From the NCBI GenBank assembly GCA_011330545.1, contig DRQI01000165.1, positions 1-31,884 on the forward strand: 31,884 nucleotides of DNA. The letters are read 5' to 3'. Source of the stretch: Flavobacteriia bacterium (GTDB lineage: Bacteria > Bacteroidota > Bacteroidia > Flavobacteriales > Flavobacteriaceae). Below are positions 16,298-23,713 of this stretch, piece after piece. The notes under the pieces are model-generated. The model saw only the letters and a program-made list of their open reading frames with translations, was not told where the DNA came from and made no database searches. The number at the start of each line of letters is the position of its first letter. The first letter of the stretch is position 1. Position numbers and translations under genes: made by a program.

Positions 16298-17614
16298 ATG
16301 AAAAAAGTAGCATTATTAGTTGTAACAATCCTCTCATTAAGCCTTTCTCCCAATATTTTTGCAAGTACTGTAACTAAAAATAGTTTTCATAAGCCTTCTT
16401 ATAACGGTTATGGTGAAATGTTTACGTTTGCTGAAAGAGGAATTACTTTTTCGGTATTTCAAAATGGGGAGTTTGATTTTTATATCAATCCAAGAAATGA
16501 CGTACACGTAGGTGTCAATATCGGGAATGTAAGTATTAGTTATAACTCAGGATACAACTACGATGCTTATGTGCAGTATGATGAATACGGTGCCATTATC
16601 CAAATTGAAAATGTACCTATTTATTACGACTATTACGGAAGGATTAGCCAAGCCGGCAATGTCCGTATTTATTACAATGACGGCCGATTGATTAGAGTAG
16701 GCGGATTGCATGTGTATTATGACCACTATGGAAACTATTCTTACTATACAGGTTATATCAATAGGTATAACAGGCGCTATGTTTATAATCCTTATTACAA
16801 CTATTTTGTAAGGCCTTATTATGCTGATTGTATCGTAAGCTATAGGCCTTATAGAAGATATTACAACCCCATTCGCTATGGTTATAATGATTATCGAAGA
16901 AACTATCGCAGCAATAGAAATTATATTGGCAACCGCTCTTTTAGAGGTATCAATTCAAGAATACGCACCGCCCGTAATGACAGGAATTATTCAAGGCGTT
17001 CTACTGCCGGCAGCCGCATTGCGAGAAATAGCGCTTCAGTAAGAAGGCAGGCTACGCAAACAAGGCGTTCTACTACAGCTAATAGGCAACTTAGAAACGG
17101 TACTGCGATACAAAGAAGAGGTGCACAACGAACCACTAACAATGGTAATCGTAACATTCAAAGAAATACTTCTATCAGAAGGTCGTCGTCTCAACGTAGT
17201 ACAAACCCATCTCAATCAAACAGAAGTGTTTATACACAACGCCGTGTTTCTGAAAACAATCGAAGAAAACCTGCAAATACTTCGCAAAGAAGGTCTGTTG
17301 GGCAAGCAAACAACAATAGGTTACAGCCTAATCAAAGAAGGTCTGTACAGCAAAATACCTCTCAAAGAAGGGCTGTTGAGCGCAGAAATTCATCGGCAAG
17401 AAACACACAGCGAAGAGCCGTTGAACGCAGAAATACGCCTACTAGAAGAATACAACAAAACAGCACAACGCAACGAAGGGCCTATCAAAATACAAGGGCA
17501 AGAGCCCAACAACCGAGAAAAGCACAGCAACGCTCAACTTCTAGGAATAGTTCTTACCAACGCAGGAGTACAACTTCTTCCAAAAAAAGAACAATCACCA
17601 GAAGTAGAAAATAG
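16298..17614 (+). CDS. Exported Tyr/Asn-rich then Arg-rich low-complexity protein, 438 residues
   Basis: The signal peptide MKKVALLVVTILSLSLSPNI ends at FAS. Residues about 40-180 are rich in Tyr, Asn, Gly and Asp, with recurring short strand units (VHVGVNIGNVSISYNSG, IENVPIYYDYYGRISQAGNV, VGGLHVYYDHYGNYSYY). From about 185 to the end the protein is almost only Arg, Asn, Ser, Thr and Gln, with repeats such as NTSQRRAVERRN. The predicted charge is very high and positive, and the tail should be disordered. Automated pipelines sometimes call such proteins 'sperm nuclear basic protein-like'; a nucleic acid, polysaccharide or LPS-binding surface role is more plausible for an exported protein. It is driven by a sigma-54-like promoter and ends before a terminator at 17646. 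Confidence 0.8.
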   Translation: MKKVALLVVTILSLSLSPNIFASTVTKNSFHKPSYNGYGEMFTFAERGITFSVFQNGEFDFYINPRNDVHVGVNIGNVSISYNSGYNYDAYVQYDEYGAIIQIENVPIYYDYYGRISQAGNVRIYYNDGRLIRVGGLHVYYDHYGNYSYYTGYINRYNRRYVYNPYYNYFVRPYYADCIVSYRPYRRYYNPIRYGYNDYRRNYRSNRNYIGNRSFRGINSRIRTARNDRNYSRRSTAGSRIARNSASVRRQATQTRRSTTANRQLRNGTAIQRRGAQRTTNNGNRNIQRNTSIRRSSSQRSTNPSQSNRSVYTQRRVSENNRRKPANTSQRRSVGQANNNRLQPNQRRSVQQNTSQRRAVERRNSSARNTQRRAVERRNTPTRRIQQNSTTQRRAYQNTRARAQQPRKAQQRSTSRNSSYQRRSTTSSKKRTITRSRK

Positions 17615-17645
17615 AAAAAGGAAAAGCAATCAATTCATTAAAAAG

Positions 17646-17675
17646 AAAATGCCTTACAATTTGTAGGGCATTTTT
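17646..17675 (+). terminator. Intrinsic terminator after the Arg-rich protein gene
   Basis: AAAATGCC at 17646-17653 pairs with GGCATTTT at 17667-17674; inner TAC/GTA pairs extend the stem, and a T-run ends it. It lies 32 bp after the stop codon at 17614. Confidence 0.82.
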
Positions 17676-18044
17676 AGTTGATGCCCCTAATAAACATCAT
17701 TTCAATACGACAGCCCTAACCAATTTTTGACACTAGTTTTTATTCATATCATTACTCGGGTATCGTAAAAAGGCTTCTCAAATTACAAATTCTACACAAT
17801 CTTTAACTCGGTTTCAAATGAAGGCAATTAATCACATCTAAAAGCCTTAATAGCTGATTATTACCTCATAGTTTCAGTTGTTAAAATTTATAAATACACA
17901 GTTTAAATTTATGAATATAAAGATGTAATTTTTTGATATTCAAATATTTACATATTATTTTGTTTCTGAATTTGTTGCAGCAATTTGTGGCGTAAACCGA
18001 AAAGCCAAAACAAGAGTAGGTAAAACAATTTAATTATTTTTATT
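17676..18044. other. Intergenic region upstream of the lanthipeptide precursor
   Basis: 369 bp of AT-rich DNA with no second precursor-like ORF on either strand (the short ATG frames at 17818 and 17911 stop within seven codons). It must hold the promoter and any control site of the lanthipeptide operon; see the candidate at 17933. Confidence 0.6.
17933..17962 (+). promoter_or_regulatory. Candidate promoter of the lanthipeptide operon
   Basis: TTG at 17933-17935, a 19-bp spacer, and TTATTTTG at 17955-17962, which differs from the -7 consensus TAnnTTTG at one base. Transcription would start near 17968, about 77 nt before the precursor ATG. Confidence 0.4.
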
Positions 18045-18245
18045 ATGAAAAAAAATGAAATCATTAAAGCATTGAAAAATGGCAAAAACAAAGAAGAACT
18101 TTTGGATATCATTGGTTCTCCCGAAGTAAATTTAGAAACCATAACAGGTGGACAACAAGAGCCTTTCAGGTCTTCAGGATACATTTGCACCTTAAGTGGT
18201 GAATGTAACGGTACCGGCAAATCTTGCTGGCCTTGGCCTTTCTAA
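18045..18245 (+). CDS. Class II lanthipeptide precursor (LanA) with Gly-Gly leader
   Basis: 66 residues. The leader is about residues 1-36: a basic N-terminal amphipathic helix (MKKNEIIKALKNGKNKEELL), the DIIGSPEVNLETI segment, and the double-glycine cleavage site TGG (34-36). The 30-residue core has three cysteines (48, 54, 61) and six Ser/Thr (43, 44, 49, 51, 57, 60), and ends in the aromatic tail WPWPF. Possible rings with usual spacing are Ser44-Cys48, Ser51 or Thr49 with Cys54, and Thr57-Cys61. Directly downstream (174 bp) is a LanM-type synthetase, which makes the assignment strong. The leader resembles the GG-leader precursors common in Bacteroidota. Ring pattern and activity are inference. 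Confidence 0.88.
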   Translation: MKKNEIIKALKNGKNKEELLDIIGSPEVNLETITGGQQEPFRSSGYICTLSGECNGTGKSCWPWPF

Positions 18246-18254
18246 AACTTTCTT

Positions 18255-18283
18255 GATAATTTATAACCCTATTTTAAATTATC
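18255..18283 (+). other. Hairpin between precursor and synthetase genes
   Basis: GATAATTTA (18255-18263) pairs perfectly with TAAATTATC (18275-18283) around an 11-nt loop, just after the precursor stop codon. It has no T-run, so it is more likely to slow polymerase or protect the precursor mRNA end than to terminate fully. That would favour precursor over enzyme. The stem is AT-rich and weak. Confidence 0.35.
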
Positions 18284-18419
18284 ATAAAAGTAACATTTAT
18301 GTCTGTTTGAGTACAGTCGGAAATGGTAACTTAATAAAACAATACCTCATCTCGATTGTGCTCAAAAAGGCATTAAAACCTATAGCAAGATTTTAAATAA
18401 GCTCTAATCACTTTATCTA

Positions 18420-21293
18420 ATGGAAACAACAATTACAAAACAAAATCAAATCTTTATTGATTTCGGTTCTAATAATTTTGAAACCGGATTGCTAAACCTT
18501 TGCCTTCCGCTCATTAACAAAACAGTACAAAAACTCAATGCTACAACCAATACAAGGTTTACAGGCTTATTTGTCAATTCACATAATGTAATTATTCACA
18601 ACCTCTTAGATAATTTACTCTCTTTATCACTTAAAACATTAGTAGCCAATTACAAAATTTTAAAGCAGCAAGGCCATTTTACCGAGGCTAACGAAATAGA
18701 ACGGTTAAAATCATTTAGTGATTATTTAAAGGAGCCTGAAATTAGAGAATATATTTTAAGCCAATATCCGCTTTTAGAAAAATGGCTCATTAGCGAAGCC
18801 CAAGTATGGTTAAATCAAACACAACTTCTTGCTACACGATTAGAAAAAGATTTTGAAAATATCAAAAACCTATTTTTCAAAAATATCGAATTAGGTACTA
18901 TTAAACGAATTACTTTCGGATTGGGCGATCGGCATCGAGGAGGAAAATCTGTGGCTCTTATTGAATTCGAGTCGGGCAACAAACTAATCTATAAACCTAG
19001 AAATTTATCTATAGATTATCATTTCTCATGTTTTCTATCCAAGCTCGATGAACAGGTAAACATTGGGTTCTTAACTCCTAAAACACTGCGTTTTGAATCG
19101 TATGGTTGGGTTGAATATATAACATATAAATCATGTGCTACAATCCAAGAAATAGAACGGTATTATTTTAGAAAAGGAGCCTATTTGGCTGTTTTATATG
19201 CCATGGAAGCCACTGATTTTCATTACGAAAATATTATTGCCCATGGAGAGCACCCTGTGTTGATTGACTTAGAATCTTTCTTTTATCCTTATTTGCCCAT
19301 TCTAGGAACCGAAACCAATCAAGGAATTGATCAATCTGTTTTAAGGACAGGTATTTTACCAAGTACTATTTCTTCTGATAAAAATAAAATTGATATCAGT
19401 GGTTTATCTGATGTTGAAAATAAAGAAGGCTTATTAGCAAATATGGTGCTAAAAATGGATGGTGATGACATCTCATTTATAAGAGATAAAGGAACGTTAA
19501 TCGGAGGTAAAAATGTCCCTTTATTAAACAATCAAAAAATAACTATCGATAAAAAATATTTGCCTCATTTTAAAAGAGGCTTTAAAAAAGTGTATGCATC
19601 TCTAAGCAATAATAAAGAACTTGTTAAAGCCAACCTCTCCATTTTTAGAAATGATGAAGTACGCGTTTTATTTAGAAATACCATAGCGTATATTCATTTA
19701 CTGGAAGAAAGTACACATCCGAAAATTTTAGAAAATGAAAATGCTGCCAAAAAACATTTTCAATTATTACAAGAAAGGATAAAAGTATATCGCCTTATTG
19801 AAAAACTGGTTGGTTTTGAAGAACAAAGCCTCATGAAAAGAGAAGTACCGTTATTTACAACGAGGGTAAATTCGCGTCATTTATGGTATGAAGACGATAA
19901 GTATTTAAAGAATTTTTTTGATGATACCGGAATCAATACGGTCTTTAGAAAGATTGACACACTGTCTGAAGCCGATTTAAAAAAACAATTATGGATTATC
20001 GACACTTCATTTGCAATTAATTTCTCTACCGATAAAAAGACACCATTAATTGTGAAAATTAATCCTAATAAAGAGCAAATAAAACCCCGTAGAGAACAAT
20101 TGTTAGCCGAGAGTATCAAAGTGGCCGATTATATTATTGAATCTATCCATTGCAACGACGACACGTGTAACTGGCTCGTTTTTAAAGCTGCCGATTTAGA
20201 AGCAAAAGAATACCGAATTTCTGAAGCCTTTTATGATTTATTTAGCGGAATGCCCGGAGAAATTTTATTCTTTGCCTATCTACACAGAGTAACCGGAAAT
20301 GAAAAATATAAGACAATCTCGCATAAGGCCTTACGCTATTTAGAAAAAAGAATTGATGAAGCAAAAAACTCAATTAAAGTATTAGGGTTGTATGCCGGTT
20401 GGGGAAGTATCATTGACCTATACACTAAATTGGGCAATCTTTACGACAAGGTATTGTATTTCAACAAAATTGAATTTTATTTAGATACCATCAATTTTGA
20501 GGCCTTGATAGAAAGAGATAAAGATTATTCTCTTTTAAAAGGAACGGCGGGTTTTATAGTAGCTTGCTTAAATTATTATTCATATAGCCAATCAAACAAA
20601 GCATTAATATTGGCAGAAAAAGCAGCAAACCACTTGTTAAACAATGCCATTCACAATTCTAATTTTATCGCTTGGAAAATAGCGAGTAAAGTACCTTTAA
20701 GTGGATTAGCCCATGGCGCTTCAGGATTCTCTCTAGCATTTTCTAAACTGTATAAGGCTACGAAAAAGGCCATTTATCGAGATGCGGTACAGATGATTTT
20801 AAAGTATGAAAATACCCTTTTTATAGAAAGTCAAAACAACTGGAGAGATTGTAGAGATGTTGTAACTTCTACATATCCTAATGAAAAAGTATGCTCAACC
20901 GCTTGGGCACATGGTGCCCCCGGAATTGGCTTGGCAAGATTGTCATTATTAAAATCAGGAATTCAACATTTTAATATTAAGAAAGATTTAGAAATTGCCT
21001 TACAAACTACTTTAGAAAAAGGGTTTGGCGGAAAACAAAGCCTCACTTTTGGTGATTTTGGAAACCTTGAACTCCTCCTTCAATATAGCTTGTATTACAA
21101 CGACCATAACATTCAAAAAAAGTTAGATAACATCTTACAATCACTCATGAAATCTATTCAACATAACGGTTGGAATATTGGAGATAAGAGTAGGTACACA
21201 CTAGGCCTTATGTCTGGAGTAACCGGTATCGGATATCAATTCTTACGAATGGCATACCCTAAAACAGTACCTTCGCTTTTAAGCGGTGACTAA
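18420..21293 (+). CDS. Class II lanthipeptide synthetase (LanM type) with a zinc-less cyclase domain
   Basis: 957 residues, a normal LanM length. The N-terminal dehydratase (DUF4135; kinase-like) phosphorylates Ser/Thr and eliminates phosphate. It keeps GDRH (Asp170, His172), Lys192 in IYKPR, TDFHYEN (Asp266, His268, Asn271), Asp283 in LIDLE, and the elimination-type residues Arg415, Arg419 and Thr421 in VRVLFRNT. The C-terminal LanC-like cyclase (about 600-957) is complete in length and keeps GLAHGASG (His765) and the final GLMSGVTGIGYQFLR. However, the canonical zinc ligands are replaced: WCHG is WAHG (Ala830), and CHG is TFG (Thr876-Phe877). Thioether formation may therefore be zinc-independent, very slow, or absent. 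It probably forms an operon with the precursor and the DoxX-like gene. Confidence 0.93.
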   Translation: METTITKQNQIFIDFGSNNFETGLLNLCLPLINKTVQKLNATTNTRFTGLFVNSHNVIIHNLLDNLLSLSLKTLVANYKILKQQGHFTEANEIERLKSFSDYLKEPEIREYILSQYPLLEKWLISEAQVWLNQTQLLATRLEKDFENIKNLFFKNIELGTIKRITFGLGDRHRGGKSVALIEFESGNKLIYKPRNLSIDYHFSCFLSKLDEQVNIGFLTPKTLRFESYGWVEYITYKSCATIQEIERYYFRKGAYLAVLYAMEATDFHYENIIAHGEHPVLIDLESFFYPYLPILGTETNQGIDQSVLRTGILPSTISSDKNKIDISGLSDVENKEGLLANMVLKMDGDDISFIRDKGTLIGGKNVPLLNNQKITIDKKYLPHFKRGFKKVYASLSNNKELVKANLSIFRNDEVRVLFRNTIAYIHLLEESTHPKILENENAAKKHFQLLQERIKVYRLIEKLVGFEEQSLMKREVPLFTTRVNSRHLWYEDDKYLKNFFDDTGINTVFRKIDTLSEADLKKQLWIIDTSFAINFSTDKKTPLIVKINPNKEQIKPRREQLLAESIKVADYIIESIHCNDDTCNWLVFKAADLEAKEYRISEAFYDLFSGMPGEILFFAYLHRVTGNEKYKTISHKALRYLEKRIDEAKNSIKVLGLYAGWGSIIDLYTKLGNLYDKVLYFNKIEFYLDTINFEALIERDKDYSLLKGTAGFIVACLNYYSYSQSNKALILAEKAANHLLNNAIHNSNFIAWKIASKVPLSGLAHGASGFSLAFSKLYKATKKAIYRDAVQMILKYENTLFIESQNNWRDCRDVVTSTYPNEKVCSTAWAHGAPGIGLARLSLLKSGIQHFNIKKDLEIALQTTLEKGFGGKQSLTFGDFGNLELLLQYSLYYNDHNIQKKLDNILQSLMKSIQHNGWNIGDKSRYTLGLMSGVTGIGYQFLRMAYPKTVPSLLSGD

Positions 21294-21341
21294 CAATTAT
21301 ACAGTAATTTAACCATTTCTCACAGTAAAACAAGTTATAAA

Positions 21342-21962
21342 ATGTATACTAAAATAAAAGAGAAATTTTGGCCTCAAATACTAATTATTTACACAAGGTA
21401 TGCCCTCGGATGTACTTTTGTGTTTGCCAGTATCATCAAAATTAAAGGCAAACGATTTACATTTGAAAGTGGCGAATTAAATCCTATTAACAGTGCTTGG
21501 CATTTTTTTGAAACCCTCTACCAGTCAGGTTTGTATTGGAAGTTTATTGGAATAGCCCAACTGTTGGCAGGCTTTTTACTAGTAACTCAAAGGTATTCAA
21601 AACTCGGTGCTTTGATAAACCTTCCTATTATAACCAATATCTTTGTTATCACCCTATCGTATTATTTTGCATTTACACCGGTAATAACCGGATTGATGCT
21701 CTTGGCAAATTTACTGTTGCTATTTTGGGATTGGAATGAACTCAAAATTTTATTGAACCTACCTCCCACTTTAAACTCCAAAAAAAGAATAGAAAATGAT
21801 AAACTCTGGGAAATTATCGGGTTTATTTTATTTCTTTTTACACTCATCTATAGAATCATCAAAGATAATTACGATATTATGTTTTGGTTTGTAATTTGTT
21901 TTTTAATAGGAATTATTGGATTGTTTATCGGATTTAAAAGAAAAAAACTCTACAATGCTTAA
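21342..21962 (+). CDS. DoxX-like multi-pass membrane protein
   Basis: 206 residues with about six hydrophobic helices. The first half has the DoxX pattern: a first helix ending FVFASIIKIKG, a loop with a Gly/Ser-rich and acidic segment, then WKFIGIAQLLAGFLLVTQRY. The second half adds two more helices (IIGFILFLFTLIYRII and FWFVICFLIGIIGLFIGF) that standard DoxX proteins lack. It starts 48 bp after the synthetase stop on the same strand, so it probably belongs to the lanthipeptide operon. There it could give immunity, help export, or act in redox chemistry; none is shown by the sequence. Confidence 0.75.
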   Translation: MYTKIKEKFWPQILIIYTRYALGCTFVFASIIKIKGKRFTFESGELNPINSAWHFFETLYQSGLYWKFIGIAQLLAGFLLVTQRYSKLGALINLPIITNIFVITLSYYFAFTPVITGLMLLANLLLLFWDWNELKILLNLPPTLNSKKRIENDKLWEIIGFILFLFTLIYRIIKDNYDIMFWFVICFLIGIIGLFIGFKRKKLYNA

Positions 21963-21976
21963 CCTATAATTATTTT

Positions 21977-22624
21977 TTACCTTCTCTCTAATTTATCCTT
22001 AAATAAAAACAATAAAACAATAGGCACAGCCAATGCCCCTACAATCATTTTATTTTCTATCAATACTTGCGGGTATAATGCTATGGTCAATACAAATCCT
22101 CCAACAGCACCTCCTAAATGCGCACTATGGCCTATGTTGCCCAATTGTGCTTTCATGCCGTACATAGAATATAATAAATAGCCTACTCCGAAAATATATC
22201 CCGGAATGGGAAAAAATGGAAAGAAAATAAATACTAATTTTAAGCTAGGGTCTAACATTATAGCTGCATATAATACACCCATCACAGCCCCTGAAGCTCC
22301 TACCGCGCTATAATACGGCTCTTTCTTATGAAAAACCAATCCTAGTGTACTACCGGCCAATAAACTACCCATATAAATAATTATAAATTTCAATTCACCT
22401 ACATTAGAAATCACATTATCTGCAAAAAAATATAAGGTTAGCATATTTAAAATGAGGTGCATCTGGTCTACATGCAAAAACCCTGAAGTAAACATCCGCA
22501 GCTTATCACCTTGTAAAATGGGCCCTACTTGAAATTTATATTGTTCTAAAAACGAGCGGTCAGAAAACCCTTTTAGGGATACCAACACATTCGCAATAAT
22601 AATGATGACTACTACTTTATCCAT
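21977..22624 (-). CDS. Rhomboid-family intramembrane serine protease
   Basis: 215 residues with six predicted membrane helices. The oxyanion-type His56/Asn60 pair lies in MHLILNM, the nucleophile Ser111 in VGASGAVMG, and the catalytic His169 in GHSAHLGGAVGG, so the Ser-His dyad is complete. Rhomboids cut membrane proteins within or near the bilayer; the natural substrate is unknown. It converges with the DoxX-like gene (14 bp apart) and diverges from the acyltransferase pair. On the minus strand a TATCTTTG box (22643-22650) fits the -7 consensus. Confidence 0.93.
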   Translation of the reverse strand: MDKVVVIIIIANVLVSLKGFSDRSFLEQYKFQVGPILQGDKLRMFTSGFLHVDQMHLILNMLTLYFFADNVISNVGELKFIIIYMGSLLAGSTLGLVFHKKEPYYSAVGASGAVMGVLYAAIMLDPSLKLVFIFFPFFPIPGYIFGVGYLLYSMYGMKAQLGNIGHSAHLGGAVGGFVLTIALYPQVLIENKMIVGALAVPIVLLFLFKDKLERR

Positions 22625-22642
22625 TTACTGTAAATATTTCTT

Positions 22643-22650
22643 CAAAGATA
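22643..22650 (-). promoter_or_regulatory. Candidate -7 box (TATCTTTG) for the rhomboid gene
   Basis: An exact TAnnTTTG match lies 19-26 bp upstream of the ATG on the minus strand. The nearest TTG is 22 bp further upstream, slightly long for the usual spacing. Confidence 0.45.
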
Positions 22651-22685
22651 AAGTTTATATACCGATATTTGCCAAAATTTTTCGA

Positions 22686-23573
22686 ATGCAATTTTTAGTT
22701 TTTATATTAGTATATCCATTCATTTGGTTATGGTCTCTACTACCATTTAGGATTTTATACTTTATCTCTGATTGCTTCTATTATCTTGTTTACTACATTA
22801 TTGGCTATAGAAAAAAAACGGTTATCTACAACCTTACCCTTGCCTTTCCTCAAAAATCAGCACAGGAAATTAAAGCTATTGCCAAAAAATTTTATCGTCA
22901 TTTTACAGATGTTTTTATCGAAATGATAAAATCATTTACCATTTCCGAAAAAACAATCTTAAAACGCTATACTTTTACCAATATTGAGCTATTGCAACAA
23001 TTGGAAGCAAAACATAAGAGTATTGTATTGATAGGTTCTCATTATGCCAATTGGGAATGGGTTTTTTGCCTAAACTTATTAGTGAACTATAAAGGATATG
23101 CCGTCTTTAAAAAATTAAAAAATCCTTATTTTGATAAAAAAATCCGTGAAACACGAGGACGGTTTCACACCTCGCTAATCCCTACAAAGAAAATTTTTGA
23201 AGTAGTAGAAAATAATGCAAATGAAAATACCTTGTCAATGTATGGTTTTTTGGGTGACCAATCGCCCAAACTAAACAAAGCACACCACTGGTCAATGTTT
23301 TTAGGCATTACGGTACCTGTGTATACCGGTGCCGAAGTATTGGCAAAAAAACACAACTTGGCAGTCGTTTCTTTTCAGACACAGAAAGTCAAACGGGGAT
23401 ATTATCAAACCAATTTTAAACTTTTAGCCGAAAATCCAAACGATTTTAACGATTATGATATCACTGACTTCTATTTAAAAGAGCTTGAAAAATCGATTTA
23501 TAAAGCCCCTCAATATTATTTTTGGACTCATAAACGATTTAAACATAAAGATAAAAATCAACCTTCAACTTAA
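22686..23573 (+). CDS. LpxL/HtrB-type lipid A acyltransferase family protein, copy 1
   Basis: 295 residues from the ATG at 22686. The frame is open from 22602, but that would overlap the divergent rhomboid gene, and the paralogue downstream starts at the equivalent MQFL. It has an N-terminal membrane anchor (MQFLVFILVYPFIWLWSLLP) and the catalytic HX4E box at His119-Glu124 (SHYANWEW). The conserved DQSPK (with N-terminal GFLG) and PVYTGAEVLAK blocks follow, and a C-terminal YYFWTHKRFKHK. Family members add a secondary acyl chain to lipid A or related lipids at the inner membrane. It lies in tandem with a close paralogue. Confidence 0.92.
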   Translation: MQFLVFILVYPFIWLWSLLPFRILYFISDCFYYLVYYIIGYRKKTVIYNLTLAFPQKSAQEIKAIAKKFYRHFTDVFIEMIKSFTISEKTILKRYTFTNIELLQQLEAKHKSIVLIGSHYANWEWVFCLNLLVNYKGYAVFKKLKNPYFDKKIRETRGRFHTSLIPTKKIFEVVENNANENTLSMYGFLGDQSPKLNKAHHWSMFLGITVPVYTGAEVLAKKHNLAVVSFQTQKVKRGYYQTNFKLLAENPNDFNDYDITDFYLKELEKSIYKAPQYYFWTHKRFKHKDKNQPST

Positions 23574-23713
23574 CTAGATAATTATCAATACGTTCAGGGC
23601 ATGAGAATGTTTTTTGCCCATATTACCGGTAAGGCTTCCCGCCTTCATTCGTCAAAAATTTTATAATTTTGTTGTTAGAATAGGACTTCTACCAATTTTT
23701 TTTACTTTTTAAA

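Noticed and set aside
18196..18396. 66-codon frame overlapping the end of the lanthipeptide precursor as a second peptide
   Set aside because: It has no leader features, overlaps the real precursor out of frame, and runs into AT-rich non-coding DNA.
22602..22685. Upstream ATG for the first acyltransferase
   Set aside because: It would overlap the divergent rhomboid gene, and the paralogue begins at the residue equivalent to the ATG at 22686.
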